Assembly: GCA_023231475.1 (NCBI GenBank)
Contig: JALJEE010003013.1
Span: 1-64,000 of the forward strand
DNA: 64,000 bases
Source of the DNA: Seison nebaliae
Taxonomy: Eukaryota; Rotifera; Pararotatoria; Seisonacea; Seisonidae
Reading direction: 5' to 3'
The stretch's first letter is position 1. Every line of letters begins with the position of its first letter. The notes beneath the pieces were generated by a model. The model had not been told where the DNA came from. It worked only from the letters and a program-made list of their open reading frames with translations, and did not search any database. Positions 1 through 12,598 of this stretch are shown here, piece by piece. The position numbers were made by a program, and so were the translations under genes.

Positions 1-142
1 GTAACAGTTGGCTGATGTCGGATGAAGTGGTCGACGGATGGAAGTTCGTTACCAACACTGAACGGAGAGTAGGCCTGCGCGGAGGAGGTTGCGCGCCGAG
101 AGCGACGCAGTCGGTACGGGTCCCTGTTCGGACGGAAACCAT
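1..142 (-). pseudogene. LINE ORF1 fragment, cut by the window edge
   Basis: Read on the minus strand, this stretch encodes RTGTRTDC followed about ten residues later by LRSVLVTNF and PSTTSSD. The same blocks occur in the same order in the ORF1-like sequences at 47227-48247 (RSGTRTDC, ILRSVLVTNFVPSTTMSD) and 50507-51110 (FGTRTD, ILRSVMVTNFVPSTTTSD). It is therefore a piece of the same LINE family, continuing beyond base 1. The apparent plus-strand reading frame at 15-314 is an antisense shadow of it. No reverse transcriptase lies beside it within the window. The block resembles the RNA-binding domain found in many LINE ORF1 proteins. Confidence 0.7.
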
Positions 143-1989
143 GCTCTTCTTTTTATGTGTGATGTTGTTAGTCGGTTTCGTGTTGGACGCTACATTCTTA
201 GACGTTATGTTCACATTACACACCAAAAAGACTTTTAGCGGAAAATATATCGGAAAAAAATTCTTATATTTTTACGATCGACAACAACTTTCAAAATTCG
301 CATATTCCATTTAATTGAAAAGAAAAGAATCATTTTGGGAAATAATCTTAATTGCCCCAATATCAAAAAATATTTTTCGTGTGTTTTGAACTTTTTTTTA
401 TTTGATAAGTATATCCAATTTTAATTTTGAGATAGGTTTGGTGGATTATAAACTTCTACAATGCCCTGCTGTTTTATTTCGTTCAACTAATTATTTATTT
501 TTCTTTAAGGAAACTGCCCCCATATGAGTATTGTTGAGCCCCATTAAAGGTTATAAGTTTATCATGATTCTTGAATAAAATAAATATCTTTTTAGTTTCA
601 AAGACGATAAGTGTGTTTTGGTATAGGAAAAGAAAGAATATTTAGGGACTAAAATGTTTAGATTAGGGTTTAGAAAATGTTTAGAATAATTCGCCAGTTA
701 TCGGCTACATTGTCTTTCTCTTCATCCACAGATCGAAGTTAACCTAATCGAAATGGAAAGTTCCATTGAATGAAATAAGTTGTCATCAGTTAAAATTTTC
801 TCATCTGAAATGTTGAGATTTTATGTTACTCGCAAATTCCAATATTTATCATTGTTCACCTTTAAAAAAGTTTCTTGAAAAAAATACAATTTTCGTTTAG
901 TTTGAATACTTTACATGAATAAAAACCACAAATGGACTTCACTAGCATTTTTGATTGTGTTGAAAAGGAAAATAACTCGAATTAAAATTATTATTTCATT
1001 TAAATTGGAGGAAGGTCATATCATCTCATCATCTAACTGATCATCTCTACAACGAGGAATAATACTTTCATTAGGTAAATCTTATGATAAATTGTTAGTT
1101 AACCATCATTAAGGTATTTGCACTAGCAAATTCGTGAATTAGTTGAAACTTTCGAATGATACACATTGTACATAATTTGAAGACATATCATTAAGAGAGA
1201 TTGTGAAGAATCGTCAAAGAATATTTCGCGATAACTTAAATTCATATTTCTTAACTTGCTTTATAAACATCGCTTAGTCTCTAAAGAAGAAAAAATCTCT
1301 TCGATTTGTTGAAATGGAATTAGAGAACAATAACATTTCCCAACTATTACTTAATACACTATTAATTGAATTGCGTAACAGAAACTTTACATAAAACTAT
1401 AATTGAACATTGGAATTTCCATTAATAGAAGTTGGAAAGAAGTGATTATTTTCAATTATTTCTTTTTTGTTCCTCCAAAATTGGTGAATGAGATGTGAAA
1501 TGATTTAAATGAGAGATAATGATGTGAAGTGTGAGATGAAGAAGGGCAGAAATGTGTTGTCTATCATCATAGACGGATGGGAATTATTTGGAGAATCGTA
1601 CTATCGTTTTACCGATGGCGAATGATGAGTGATATGGAAATAAGTAAAAGAAAAGAAAATCAGCTAATAATTAGAAAGTGAATATTGAAGGAGGGAGGAT
1701 GAAAATGAATATTATGTATTTATCAGTAGAAAATTTCAAATTGAACTCTCATGATCAGCTGACACATGGCCTGACAGAAAATGATTATTTGAAGAAAATA
1801 GAGAAGTGTTAAAATACTAGAGAATTTATCAATTTTATTCATATTTTATTATTCTACTTTTTTTTTCATTTTTCTCACGTTACTGGAGAAGACTTATCAT
1901 TACATGTTCGCTGGTAGAAGATAATTATCATTCACACGGGACCATTCACAAAGGAAATTATAACTCAGTACAAATAACTTTAAACTGAA
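143..1989. other. AT-rich intergenic stretch, no gene seen
   Basis: About 1.8 kb without a reading frame longer than chance and without a recognisable RNA gene. It would contain the promoter of the HMG-CoA synthase gene, but I see no diagnostic motif. Homopolymer A and T runs are common. Confidence 0.5.
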
Positions 1990-3554
1990 ATGTCACAAAT
2001 TAATGGAATCCAGAAAACCGGTACAGGAATCGTTTGTATAGAATTCTACTCGCCTCGACTATTCATCGAGCAGAATGAATTGGAAGTTCATGATCAAGTT
2101 TCAACTGGCAAATATACCATCGGTCTCGGTCAACAACAGATGGCATATTGTACGGATTTGGAGGATGTCAATTCTTTAAGTTTGACGGTAGTTGATCGAT
2201 TGATGAGAAGGAATTCGATAGCTTATAAAGATATCGGTCGATTGGATGTTGGAACGGAAACGATTATCGACAAATCAAAAAGCGTCAAAACGGTTTTGAT
2301 GCAATTGTTTGAGGAGAATGAGAATTTTGATGTTGAAGGTGTCGATCATCTGAACGCATGTTATGGTGGAACGGCGGCATTATTGGATGCGATCAATTGG
2401 TGCGAATCATCATCATGGGATGGACGATACGCATTAGTTATAGCAGCCGATAATGCCATTTATGGGAAAGGAAATGCTAGACCGACTGGTGGTGCTGGTG
2501 CTGTAGCAATGTTAATCGGAAGGAATGCTCCGATAATCGTCGAACCGGTTTGGAGAAGTACTTGCTCAAAACATGCGTACGATTTCTATAAACCTGACAT
2601 GTCTTCCGAATATCCGGTTGTTGATGGTAAATTGACGATCGAATGTTATTTGAGTGCACTCGACTATTGTTACAATAAATGTAAAGAGAAATATCAAATC
2701 GTTAATCCAAACCAATCATTCAATCTGGAAACGTTCGACGCATTCATATTCCATTGTCCATACGCTAAACTCGTTCAAAAATCATTAGCACGACTCTATT
2801 TCAACGACTTCCTTAATGGAAATATCAAAAACATTCATCCTGATCTAATGTCATACAAGTTCATTTCCATTTCATTCATTAAATTTAATCAAATTAAACC
2901 ATCTATTTTCAGAGAAACATCTCTAAAACATACGTATTTCGATAAGACACTAGAGAAGATAGTGATGAACAATTCGAAAGATTTATTCGAAAGGAAAACT
3001 TTGCCAACACTCAAATTATCAAAAACCATCGGAAACATGTACACACCGTCCGTTTATAGCGGCCTCGTATCATATTTATTATCGTTCGTTTCATTTATCA
3101 CGTCAATTCTCTCATTTTAAATTTGTTTAGTAAAAAATTCGTTGGAAATGAAAGAGCATTTCTATTCTCTTACGGTTCTGGTTTCATCGCCACAATGTAC
3201 TCAATAAAAATCGACGAAAATCGGTTGGACAGTCTGGAAGAAATTGTCAAGAATCTTTCTCATGTAACTGATGATCTGGATCATCGAATTAAAACAACAA
3301 CCGAAACGTTCGAACACATTCTCTCTCATCGAGAGAAAAATCACGATCTCAGTTAATTCCTCATCTTTTCCACTCACTTTTCACGTCTTCCTCCAGTTCC
3401 ATATAAACCGGTGGCACCGATCGATATCCTGCGACACAATACGTGGTATTTGACTGATATTGACGAAAAATCGAGAAGGAAATATGAAAGGAAGAGTTAC
3501 AGGACAACCAAAGAGCTTTTAGCAGAGGCTGTGAAAAAACTGACTTTTTCTTAG
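1990..3554 (+). CDS. HMGCS: Hydroxymethylglutaryl-CoA synthase (4 exons)
   Basis: It condenses acetyl-CoA with acetoacetyl-CoA to HMG-CoA, the entry step of the mevalonate pathway (isoprenoids; in arthropods also the juvenile-hormone route). Visible family features are [11 protein letters not shown] with the general-base Glu near residue 90, the nucleophilic Cys in [10 protein letters not shown] near residue 124, [15 protein letters not shown], and the active-site His in [16 protein letters not shown] near residue 255. Three short introns interrupt the 3' half, at about 2861-2912, 3077-3131 and 3353-3399. Splicing them restores [25 protein letters not shown] and a last exon with [20 protein letters not shown], as expected for the family; the stop is TAG at 3552. 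The length of about 450 residues fits a cytosolic enzyme, and no mitochondrial presequence is seen. Stops met in a straight reading are intronic, so the gene is not broken. Confidence 0.95.
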
Positions 3555-4268
3555 ACGTCATTCCCAGTAATTTCAATCGATCTACCGGAATCTTGAACTT
3601 ATTTATTTATTTATTTTATTTTATTTTCATGATTATTTATTCTGAATATGAGGCCAATTATCATCTTCTACTTTTAACAGTTCTAACATACATTTTATTT
3701 AAATCTCTCTCTCTCTCTCTCTTTATCTTTCTCTCTCTCTCCGCAGACTTTTTATAACATTCCTTCATAGATGTTGGAGGATAGTTTTCTCTTTGTTTGT
3801 GCACTCTTGATGCATTAAATCATAATTCATCTCCATCTAATCATCTTGTACGTCTATTTGACTTCAGTATAATAAACTTAATTTATTCATTCATAACTTA
3901 CGGTGAATTTTATGGTCGTTATCATCGAACCATTTTTACTAATTCGGTAATCGTTTTTCGAACGACAACAATTTTATATGGCCAGTTCTTTGACATCTCA
4001 AAATATTTTCTTATATTATCCGATTAAGTTTTATTCGCTCAGAATTTTGAATTTGAGAAAAAAAAATTCAAAAATATTTTCTACATTTTATTTTTATTTC
4101 ATCCAATCGTTTTCTTTGACGGTGTTATTAATCGTAAATATTTTTCTAGAAAATTTTCGGATTATTTATCTCTCCTATTTTTTTTTTTGGATTATGATAA
4201 TTTATTTTAAATAAAACTTATGAAAACATTAGAATGCGAATGGAAATGATTATTGGGAGAAAAGTCGA
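3555..4268. other. Intergenic stretch with a CT microsatellite
   Basis: A 714 bp gap between the HMG-CoA synthase stop and the end of the minus-strand coiled-coil gene. It is strongly AT-rich, with a (CT)n tract at about 3704-3742. Short hydrophobic plus-strand frames at 3797-4214 come from T-rich DNA and have no coding support. Confidence 0.5.
3704..3742. repeat. (CT)n microsatellite
   Basis: Two CT dinucleotide runs separated by a short TTTATCTTT spacer. A simple low-complexity tract with no visible function. Confidence 0.85.
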
Positions 4269-5206
4269 TTAATCGTAATCGACTTTCGGTAATTTTTTAA
4301 CAGTCGCCTCTTTCCGAATTGGACCTTTACTCGTATCAATAATTCGTTGATTCATCGGAATGTTGTTCGGTTGGAAATCGTCATGACTTTGTATGGAGGA
4401 GTTGAGGAATGTGGAACTTGATTGAATGGTTGGACGATGACGGTATGTCATATCATCATTCCTATAAGTGTTTAAATTGGAAGTCGATTGACTTAAATTC
4501 TCAAATTTGTTCAGTTGGGACGAGTAAGTATAATTTGTGTTTGTCACATCTCCTTGATAATTATTGTTGTGATTGTTCAGTGATTGCGTCTGATAAGTTA
4601 AAGTTTGTTGTGTTTTCTTATTATCGATATTGATTGTGGATTTGATGGCAGCAATTTCCGCCAAATACATTTTCCTTTCCTCATTCGTCTTGTGATAGGC
4701 CTTGAAGGAAAATTTGAAATTTATAAATTTTTTTAGAATAATCTCCCAACTTTACTTTCTTGTTCTAATCTCCATTCGTAATCTCTCAATTGTTCGACGA
4801 TGTAATTCTTCTCGGCGATAATACTATCAACATCGGAACTGATGTCGGAGACATGATCGAACGAATTCGTTAATGCATTCTCTTCTCTCGCTTCTTTCGT
4901 TCGTTGTTTCACTTTCTCGATATTTGGCGTGAGATCGCGTATCTGTCGATCGAGATAATTATTCCATTCAATCTGATTCTCATATCTTGTCTTCCATTCA
5001 TTCACATCATCATTATTCGAATTCAATTTCACTTCAATCTCATTAATTAACTCTTTCAAATCATTATTCACTTCTTCCTGTTTACGTCTACAATTTCCAT
5101 GAAATGGAGATCGGTTGAAGAAATGGAAAACAAACCGTTCCTCTCGACCTCTTGTTATTTCGCTCTTTAATTGATCTATATCCGCTCCCAATACATCCAC
5201 TAACAT
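4269..5206 (-). CDS. Small coiled-coil protein, intermediate-filament-like
   Basis: Three minus-strand exons. The first (about 5206-5137) encodes MLVDVLGADIDQLKSEITRG. A 45 bp intron with GT-AG ends follows, then a helical exon (about 5090-4752), a second intron (about 4751-4702) and a last exon ending at 4269. The product of about 275 residues is almost entirely predicted coiled coil, with heptad-like spacing and many Glu, Lys and Arg, followed by an Asn/Ser/Thr-rich tail of about 100 residues. The end of the coil reads RKMYLAEIAAIKST, similar in layout to the helix-termination motif of intermediate filaments (lamin type), but no N-terminal rod or lamin tail domain is present. The family is therefore uncertain, and it could equally be a cilium or centrosome coiled-coil protein. 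The true start may lie in an upstream exon. Confidence 0.55.
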
Positions 5207-5869
5207 TTCGGTGAAATAGAAATTTTTAATTAAATAATCTTATCATTCTTTTTTGTGTTGGACCGTTTCTTATTCGTTTCTAAGTAATCGGATATGTCTA
5301 ATTAATATTGTCTTCGACTTATCACAAATAATAATGGAAAGTCAAACGTTCGAAGGCGAATAAACGAGTTGTCGAACGAATCTCACTCTTATTTGTTATT
5401 CATGTTGTCATGACAACGAATGAATAATATTTATTTAGTATAACTTCTCTCTCAATAATTCCTTTCATTCTCTTTCTCCCATTCTTACCACTTAACAGAA
5501 GCGAGACAATAACTTCTGAATATAACAAGTTCTCATTAATCAATTTTTTCTTTTAATCATTATTATCCTTCACCTTCTCAATAATAATTCCATCTAATGG
5601 AACCGATTTCTGGAAAATTTTTTTTTCCAAAAATTAATTAGAAAAGATCATTAAAAATTTAACAAATTAATTTTTATATTTAAATTATATAAAACTGAAA
5701 ATGAAAGTAATGTGAATAATTGATGAGAAATTAATGAATTTTTTTTTATATAATTTAAGAAAATTCTGAAATTACAAAAATTTCTCATTTGAACGAATGT
5801 GATTTTCTTTCAGAATTTTCTCATTTATAAAAGTTTCAATTTTCCTTCAAACGTGTGTATCCATTTATT
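5207..5869. other. AT-rich intergenic stretch
   Basis: About 660 bp between two co-directional minus-strand genes. It would hold the promoter of the coiled-coil gene and the 3' flank of the next. Nothing else is recognised. Confidence 0.5.
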
Positions 5870-7982
5870 TTATTGAAGTAGTTTCTGATACCAGATTTGT
5901 TCACGTGAATGAAATGTCTGATATCCATTTCTCCTCAACATCATTTGCATATCCACACCAAAATCGTTGTATCGTTTCATGAATGGTAAGTAGACATCAT
6001 TGATTAATATCTTCTTATTTAGAATTTTATTCATCGATGGATGTTGAAAGAGAATTTCTGCCGTTTTCCAATAAGATTTATTCTCATTATTCTCGATACT
6101 GGACAAGAGAGCTTTACCAATCCAAATTTTGAATTCGTAATCCACTTCACTGTCGACGATTAACGATTGAATATATTTAGCGAACGGTAAATATTTCAAT
6201 AACAATTTAATAAATTGATCGATAGCGAGACGTTGAATCGTCTTCTCACAAATGAGAGTTGCTGGGAAGATTTTTGTTGAGCTTATATGTTTGAGAATAT
6301 TTATAAAAAATCGGACGACTCTCAAACCATCATCATGATTATCATCATCATCACCTTGACCGATTCTCGCTGTTTCGTCATCATCTGATTCATCGATATC
6401 GACTAATTTCTCCAAAATCATTTGAATCAATTGAGAGAAATGATTGGCAATCGTTCCATTATACTCCATCGTTAATTTCTGCTCCCATTTCAATTGGACT
6501 CGTGCCACATTTTCCAGGAAGTTGAATAAAGGAAATTTCTCTTTCTTCTTAACATTCACCATCAAATAATGGAAGAGATTGAGAAGCGGCTTGTCAATAT
6601 TCACATTCAACTTATTGGAAATTCCTTCCATCATTTCCAAAGAGAAAAATTCCAGAACCGTTTGATAATTCTTCGGCGATTTCAAATGATTTAACAACTC
6701 GCAAAAAACGAATTGAGATGATCCATTGAAGAGAAGTGCGAAAAAAAAGGGGATATTTATCCGTCCTTCTTCATCGATCCGTAAATGCGTCTTGTTTACC
6801 ATTTCCTGGTTGGTGAGGAGAAGTTGGCGGAAATATTCGATTCCTTCCATATCATCCAATTTAATGTAAACGGTTTTATTGAAGAACAATTCATTCTGTT
6901 CCAACAAATTCTTCCATACCACATTAGTGGAATATTTGAAGAATGATTCGATAGCGAACGAGCGTTGTCTCTCAGAACAAATCTCATAAAACTCTTTGGA
7001 ATTACTGAAAAAAAGTTTGATTTAAAGTTGATATATAAATTTGATTTGAATGAAATTTCAATTAAATTTGAAGAGTAAAATGAGACTTGTTCATTTGATT
7101 CTCAACATATTCGACGACATTCTCCCAGAATTGTTGTTTGAGTAGATCCGATTTCAATTTTCCATGACGATCATCATTAACGTCTAATACTTGTGCCATC
7201 GTTACGATAATTGGAGAGTTGTTTTTCATTAATTGTTCTTGATAAATGAAACATTAAAAATATTAATGGATTGATAATTCATAGTCCTAACCGATAGTCA
7301 CTTTATCAATGATTTCACGAATTAAACGATCACCAAATGTTTGAATTGGAAATCCATGTTTGGTGAACATGTTGTCGTTGACATTCTCCTCTTTAATCTC
7401 ATTCGAATTCTTTTGTTTATATGTTCGAACACGTTCAATGTTGAATTTCCTTCCGAACAACAACATCGTTTTCAATAATTGTTCTGTATTACTCTCTCGT
7501 AACATTTTCACAATATGTTCACACATCTCCATGAAGAGATCATCAAGAACTTCGTATAAATGATTGAAACAGGTTTGCAATTTCTCTGGTATCTCTTGTT
7601 CGTTGTCGGCGTGGAAAGCGGCTTTTCTTTTCCGACTTTTCGATCGAGTCATTTCGATTTTGATGTTCTGATAAGTCATTCGACTCAACACCTTCGCTAT
7701 TCGTTGTAACCATCGTTCGATGATTTGGGGAAGAACTACAGGAATGTTCTCCGTTTGGAAGATGTAGCGAGATGTATACGAAGCAAATTTCGTCAAATCT
7801 TCAATATTCAAAATTTCGATAATATCACCGATAATAAACGAGTTCTTGAAGGAGATATATGTGGAGAATTCGTTCGTCACATTTAACAGAACATTCTCTA
7901 CGAACAACTCTTTCTCCGTCTCGTTCACAAATCCCGTCCGTAATGTCGTCCCAACCATATCCAAATAATGGTTGTTCTCCAT
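5870..7982 (-). CDS. Unrecognised alpha-helical protein (3 exons)
   Basis: Exon 1 runs from ATG at 7982 to about 7292 and begins MENNHYLDMVGTTLRTGF. A short middle exon (about 7232-7090) carries VLDVNDDRHGKLKSDLLK. The large last exon (about 6998-5870) ends in EQIWYQKLLQ and a stop. Both introns have GT-AG ends and joining them keeps one frame, giving about 640 residues. The protein looks uniformly alpha-helical, with a basic stretch SKSRKRKAA near residue 110 (a possible nuclear-localisation signal) and an acidic Asp-rich loop about 400 residues in. It could be a HEAT/ARM-like helical repeat scaffold, but I recognise no family and propose no function. It is divergently arranged with DNAJC9, about 360 bp apart. 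Confidence 0.65.
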
Positions 7983-8341
7983 AATTTTCCACTAACTAAC
8001 ACGCACTCACACACACACACTTTTTTGTGTTTAACACAAAAACACAGAATAACACACAAAAATTGAGTTTTACAGAAAAGGAAATGAGGAAAAATTTGTT
8101 CGGCACAAAAAATTCAGTTAGAGTAAAACAATTCCAATTCTTTTTCTTCAACGATCACATTGTTCCATTTTCAAAATTGAGAAATATGACAAACTTTCGA
8201 AGTGGTTGAAGGGCGATCGAATACCTTTTCGAACTTTTCAAATATTTGGCATCATATTTTCAACATTTTCAATTTCTCTTCTTTTTCTCTAAATTTCATT
8301 TCTACTTTTTTCACAACATAACTTTTTTCTTTCATTCTACA

Positions 8342-9212
8342 ATGACTCATGGAGGATTATTGGATGATTGTCACAAATATTTTAAAGAAAGAGATTTATA
8401 TAAATTATTCGATTGTAAGAGAAATTGTAATGGTCAAGAGATCAGAAGATGTTATTATCGATTGGCATTGAAATATCATCCGGATAAAGTGGATGATTGT
8501 TTAGCAAATGCAAACGAGAAATTTCAAACGATTTCTAAATGTTATGACATTCTCTCCAATGATGAAACTCGGAAACATTATGATGAGACTGGGAAAATTT
8601 TAAATGACGATGATCTCTCAACTCTAACGATTAGTGAGATTTTAAAGCAACGATTCAATACTTTCAAACATTTCGATTTGGCTGATTTGGAGAAATTTGA
8701 AATCGAATATAAAAGTTCTATATAATCCATCATTTTCCCTTTTTAATGAATTGCTGTTGGAAAAGATACGAAAGATGAAATGGAAGATCTCTTGTCGAAC
8801 TATGAGAAATGTAAAGGCAATCCTGATTTATTTCTTCTCCATATGCCCTATTCTACGCCATTGGAATTCCAACGATATTATCATCTCATTCAACCATATG
8901 TCGATAAGGAGGAAATTAAAAATTATCGAAAATTCTTTTTAGATTCAATTCAATTGGAGAAATTCATTAAAAAAGTTCTAAAAAATTTTTTTTCATTTCA
9001 CCAATTTCCCTTTTTTTTTGTAGTGGGAGAAACGTGAGAAAAAGAATGAGAAAATATTTGAAGATTTCATTGGAAAAGAGATTCGTAATAATGAACATAA
9101 TGAAAATACGTCTCTCTATTCGGCAATTCGGAAACGTGGATGTGATCGGATGACGGATTTGGTGAATTCACTAGAATCGAAATATGCTACGAAAAGTAGA
9201 AAGAGGAAATGA
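8342..9212 (+). CDS. DNAJC9: DNAJC9-like J-domain co-chaperone (3 exons)
   Basis: DNAJC9 is a nuclear J-domain protein that works with HSP70 and also chaperones histones H3-H4. The chosen ATG gives MTHGGLLDDC, matching the start of the family just ahead of the J domain; an in-frame ATG 96 bp upstream would add a T-rich, Phe-rich leader that looks untranslated. The J domain has YRLALKYHPDKV with the HPD triad, then FQTISKCYDILSNDETRKHYDE. Intron 1 lies at about 8716-8774 and intron 2 at about 8971-9023. The last exon carries WEKREKKNEKIFEDF and ends in the basic tail SKYATKSRKRK, equivalent to the lysine-rich end of DNAJC9. The DRC1 gene on the opposite strand ends only about 50 bp away. Confidence 0.88.
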
Positions 9213-9262
9213 TTTATTTCATCAACTTTCTTTTTCTTTATGTAAATTAAATATTATTCAAT

Positions 9263-12200
9263 TTATTCTTCACATTTCCTCTTGTGTTCATTCAATCGTT
9301 TCTTAGCCAAATCCTGTTTCACTTTCAATCCTTCATTTATCGGATATTTCGGTAGAAGTTTAATGATATCCTTCGTCTTACTTACTTTCTTCAATTTGTT
9401 CTGAGAGGTCTGATTCATTTTGTAGACATTATAATATTTCGGTAATCCAATCACATTCAGTCGTTCTTCATCCAAATTATTCTCATTATCACATTCTTCA
9501 CTATTCGGATTCATATTACGAAATATCAATTTCATATCACTAATATCCTTTCTTAATGACGCCATCTCTTCAATCAATATCTGTCTCTTTCTAGCTGATT
9601 CACTAAGGACAAATGAGAATTTGTTCGAAAATAAAATTCCAACATGAATTTACGAAGATCAGCTCGAAGATTCGCCCAAATCAAATTATATTTCTCCAAT
9701 AATCCGTTGAGGAGGAATGTGTCGAAATATGCTCGATCTAATTCGTCGTTAATTTTCCCGTAGAACAATTGTGGGAATTTCGTATAATGTTCGATGGCTT
9801 TTGCTGGACCGTCAATCTTTCGATTCACATCCGAAATTTTCTTCCTATATAAAATGTTTTTTTTAAATTTTTCTCGTTTTCAAATGGAAAAAAAAAGTAA
9901 TTAACTTCTGAAATCGAGCTGTGCAATCCATATATCGAAGGAAGGCGGTTACTCCTACGGCGATTTCATGTGGCGTATTTAATCGCCATTTTTCATCCTT
10001 CACATTCATCAGTAGTTGATTCGAATAATTGTTGTTATATGATTGAGTGGTGGCACTTTTGAAGAGACTGTTCCTATTTTCGATCGAATGAACTTGAGAG
10101 GCATCATGAAGATTGTTGAGACTTCTGTATTTCCTTAATGATTCGTCGACGGAATACTTCAAAATTTTCGAAGCTTTCTCATCGGCATTATATAAACTGA
10201 TTTCCGAAGTTGCTAATTTGGTGAGTGCATAAATCGGACTTAAACGACCAGGACCGGTTGTTGGACGATTTGATGGTCTCTTATTAAGTGTGGTGTATGA
10301 AGTGATATCTCGCGGTATATCGTCATTGGAGATTAGGAAAGAACAAAATATTTTCAATTTTTGTTTCGTGTCGATATTAAACACTAAAAATTGATGAGTT
10401 TTCCGTAATAACGGTAAAATGTAATAAAATATAATATAATAAAATGTAAATTAAAATAAAACTCTTAAAAATAGAATGTAATCGAAGAAGTTTCCGTTCA
10501 TGTTTCAAATATTGATTGGTAATCAAACGACAATGTTGATCGACTACGAACGCCTAAAAAGGGAATGGAAATTATTTGCGACAACTCAAAAAAAAATAGA
10601 AAGAGAACCATCGAATTTTCAACGTGGTTCAAAATGTAAAAGTAAACGGAACTATCCGAATTATTCAAATATTTTCTCGCATATTCCGCTTTCGTCAACA
10701 ATTTCGACAATTCTTCATTATCCATACAATCGACGAACAGATGTACTGGCACCGGCTCCTCCATCTTATTCCCGATTTTGACTGACGAATCCTGAAAAAT
10801 GAATTTTTGATTTTTCATCATATATTTCGATTGTGATTTGCTTCGAGTGAGTAACATCGTGGTTGGATGGGAGGATTTCGTGGAAACGGTTTCAACTGTC
10901 GAATAAGTGGTGGAAGCTTCCTGTCTGAAAATAATGGAAAATAATGAACGAATTGAACATGAATTATTTATCGATTAACGTTGTCGTTTTCAATTCGTGT
11001 TCAGAGATATAAGTAACTAGATGAATAATTTGTCTGAATAAAACTTCACATTCCTCCGTTTTCAATTGGAAAAGATCGAGATAATTTTTCCGATTACCAA
11101 ACGATAAATTTCTGAAGAATTCAACATTATTCATTAGAGACGAACATTTGGAGATAATTCGAACGTTAATCGATATGCCAATCGTTGTAAGAGATCGGTC
11201 GCCACGAGATATTTGCGACGAGAGACCTGCATTTCTTTCGTCAAATCCTGATTTTCCTTTTGGTTGAGATTCTGAATAATTTTCAGTTTCTGCTCAAAAT
11301 GAGCAATGCGACGACGTTGATTCGATATAATGAGATTATTCTCCACCGTTTTTTGACGAGCGATCTGGAAATTATATTCGATTTGTTCCTGATTGATCGT
11401 GTAGACGGCTTTCATTTGTTGGAGGTTGTTTGTCAAATTCTACAAAATTAATTTTATCCAATCCTTAATCGAATGATATAACGTCGATTTGACTGAAATA
11501 ATTACTACGCAATTCGGAATAGACTTCCGATTCACGTTCTAATAACAATCCTTCTTCATTATCCGCTTGTCCAGCGATCTTTATTCGATTCGCTTCAATC
11601 GCCGACTATAAACAATGTCGATATCAATTTAATGAAGATTTTAAGAGAAGAAACTTCTTTCAACATTCGTGAACCGATTTGTTCATAAAACGATTTTTTA
11701 TATTGATCAATTAATTGTGTCAATTCACTGTCACTAAATTAATTATTAGACTTAATAAAAAGAGTGAAAAATGGAGGTGATTAACATGATTGTTGAATAG
11801 AGCTCCACTTCTTTAAACACCTTATCTCTACTATCGTGCTTCATCTCTTTAATTCGCTTCATTACCACACTAATATCTCTCATGTTATATTTGAGTGTAC
11901 AAAGGAATTCTTTATATCGTCTCTCATGAATCTATAAAAATTCCATGAAACCGTTTCCTTCCACAGATGATGGAAAGAAAGAAAGAACGAACAGATATCA
12001 AATGATTAATTAACACGTCTTTCTCATCAATTAATTCTTGCATTTTCTCCTGATCGATATCTCTAAACTAATTTTTTTATGATTGTATAATAAATGATTA
12101 TATAATTATAATTTATAAAAAGTGAAAAAACGTCGAAAGTCTTCGATTTCTCCTTATCTTTCTCTAACATCACATCTAAAATTTCCATTTCCTTCTCTAC

Positions 12201-12598
12201 CATTAACTGACGATGCATTTCACGACAAACCATCGCTTTCCTTCTCAGACGGTAGAATGAGATGAAATGAAATCAAATCAAATCAACTTTGTTCGTTGAC
12301 ATATGTTAGTCGATTTTAATAAATTCTCATTAATTCTCCTAAATGATTCAATTTGCTGATAATAAGCGTTTAGTCGTAACGATTCCGATTTATCTCTTGG
12401 ATCAGGTATGACGGTGGGACGATATAAGGCATCCAATCTTGAAAATTTTAATTTTATTCCATTTCAAAAAGAAAGGCACTTGGGCATCCGTTTGTCACGG
12501 ATTCGTTCTCGGCGTAGCTGGATACGTGTCTCCATATCGGGAGTCGGTGATTCCTCCTTCTTCACTGGATCCGTATTGAGGGACGATCGATTGTACAT
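9263..12598 (-). CDS. DRC1: Dynein regulatory complex subunit 1 (many short exons)
   Basis: DRC1 (CCDC164) is a core coiled-coil subunit of the nexin-dynein regulatory complex that links axonemal doublet microtubules and controls dynein in motile cilia and flagella. The N-terminal exon (about 12598-12470) has RIQLRRERIRDKR, equivalent to RIQARRLRIAARL of the vertebrate protein. The central block is diagnostic: QQMKAVYTINQEQIEYNFQ (11420-11330 region), then RRKYLVATDLLQRLAYRL. Further down, LFQLKTEECEVLFRQIIH corresponds to the 'EEEAKDLI.RAF..DRIIHTHHLG' stretch. The C-terminal exons (10857-9263) carry the EHYTKFPQLF and LLEKYNLIWANLRADL blocks and a basic end. Ten or so introns of 40 to 70 bp split it; the first exon and some joins are approximate. 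The stop lies at 9263-9265. Confidence 0.8.

Noticed and set aside
15-314. 99-codon plus-strand frame at the window start
   Set aside because: It is the antisense shadow of a minus-strand LINE ORF1 fragment at its first third, and the rest is AT-rich non-coding DNA.
3077-3356. HMG-CoA synthase as a pseudogene, because its frame stops at 3120
   Set aside because: The stop is inside a short GT-AG intron; splicing restores the conserved FSYGSG block and the C-terminal exon.
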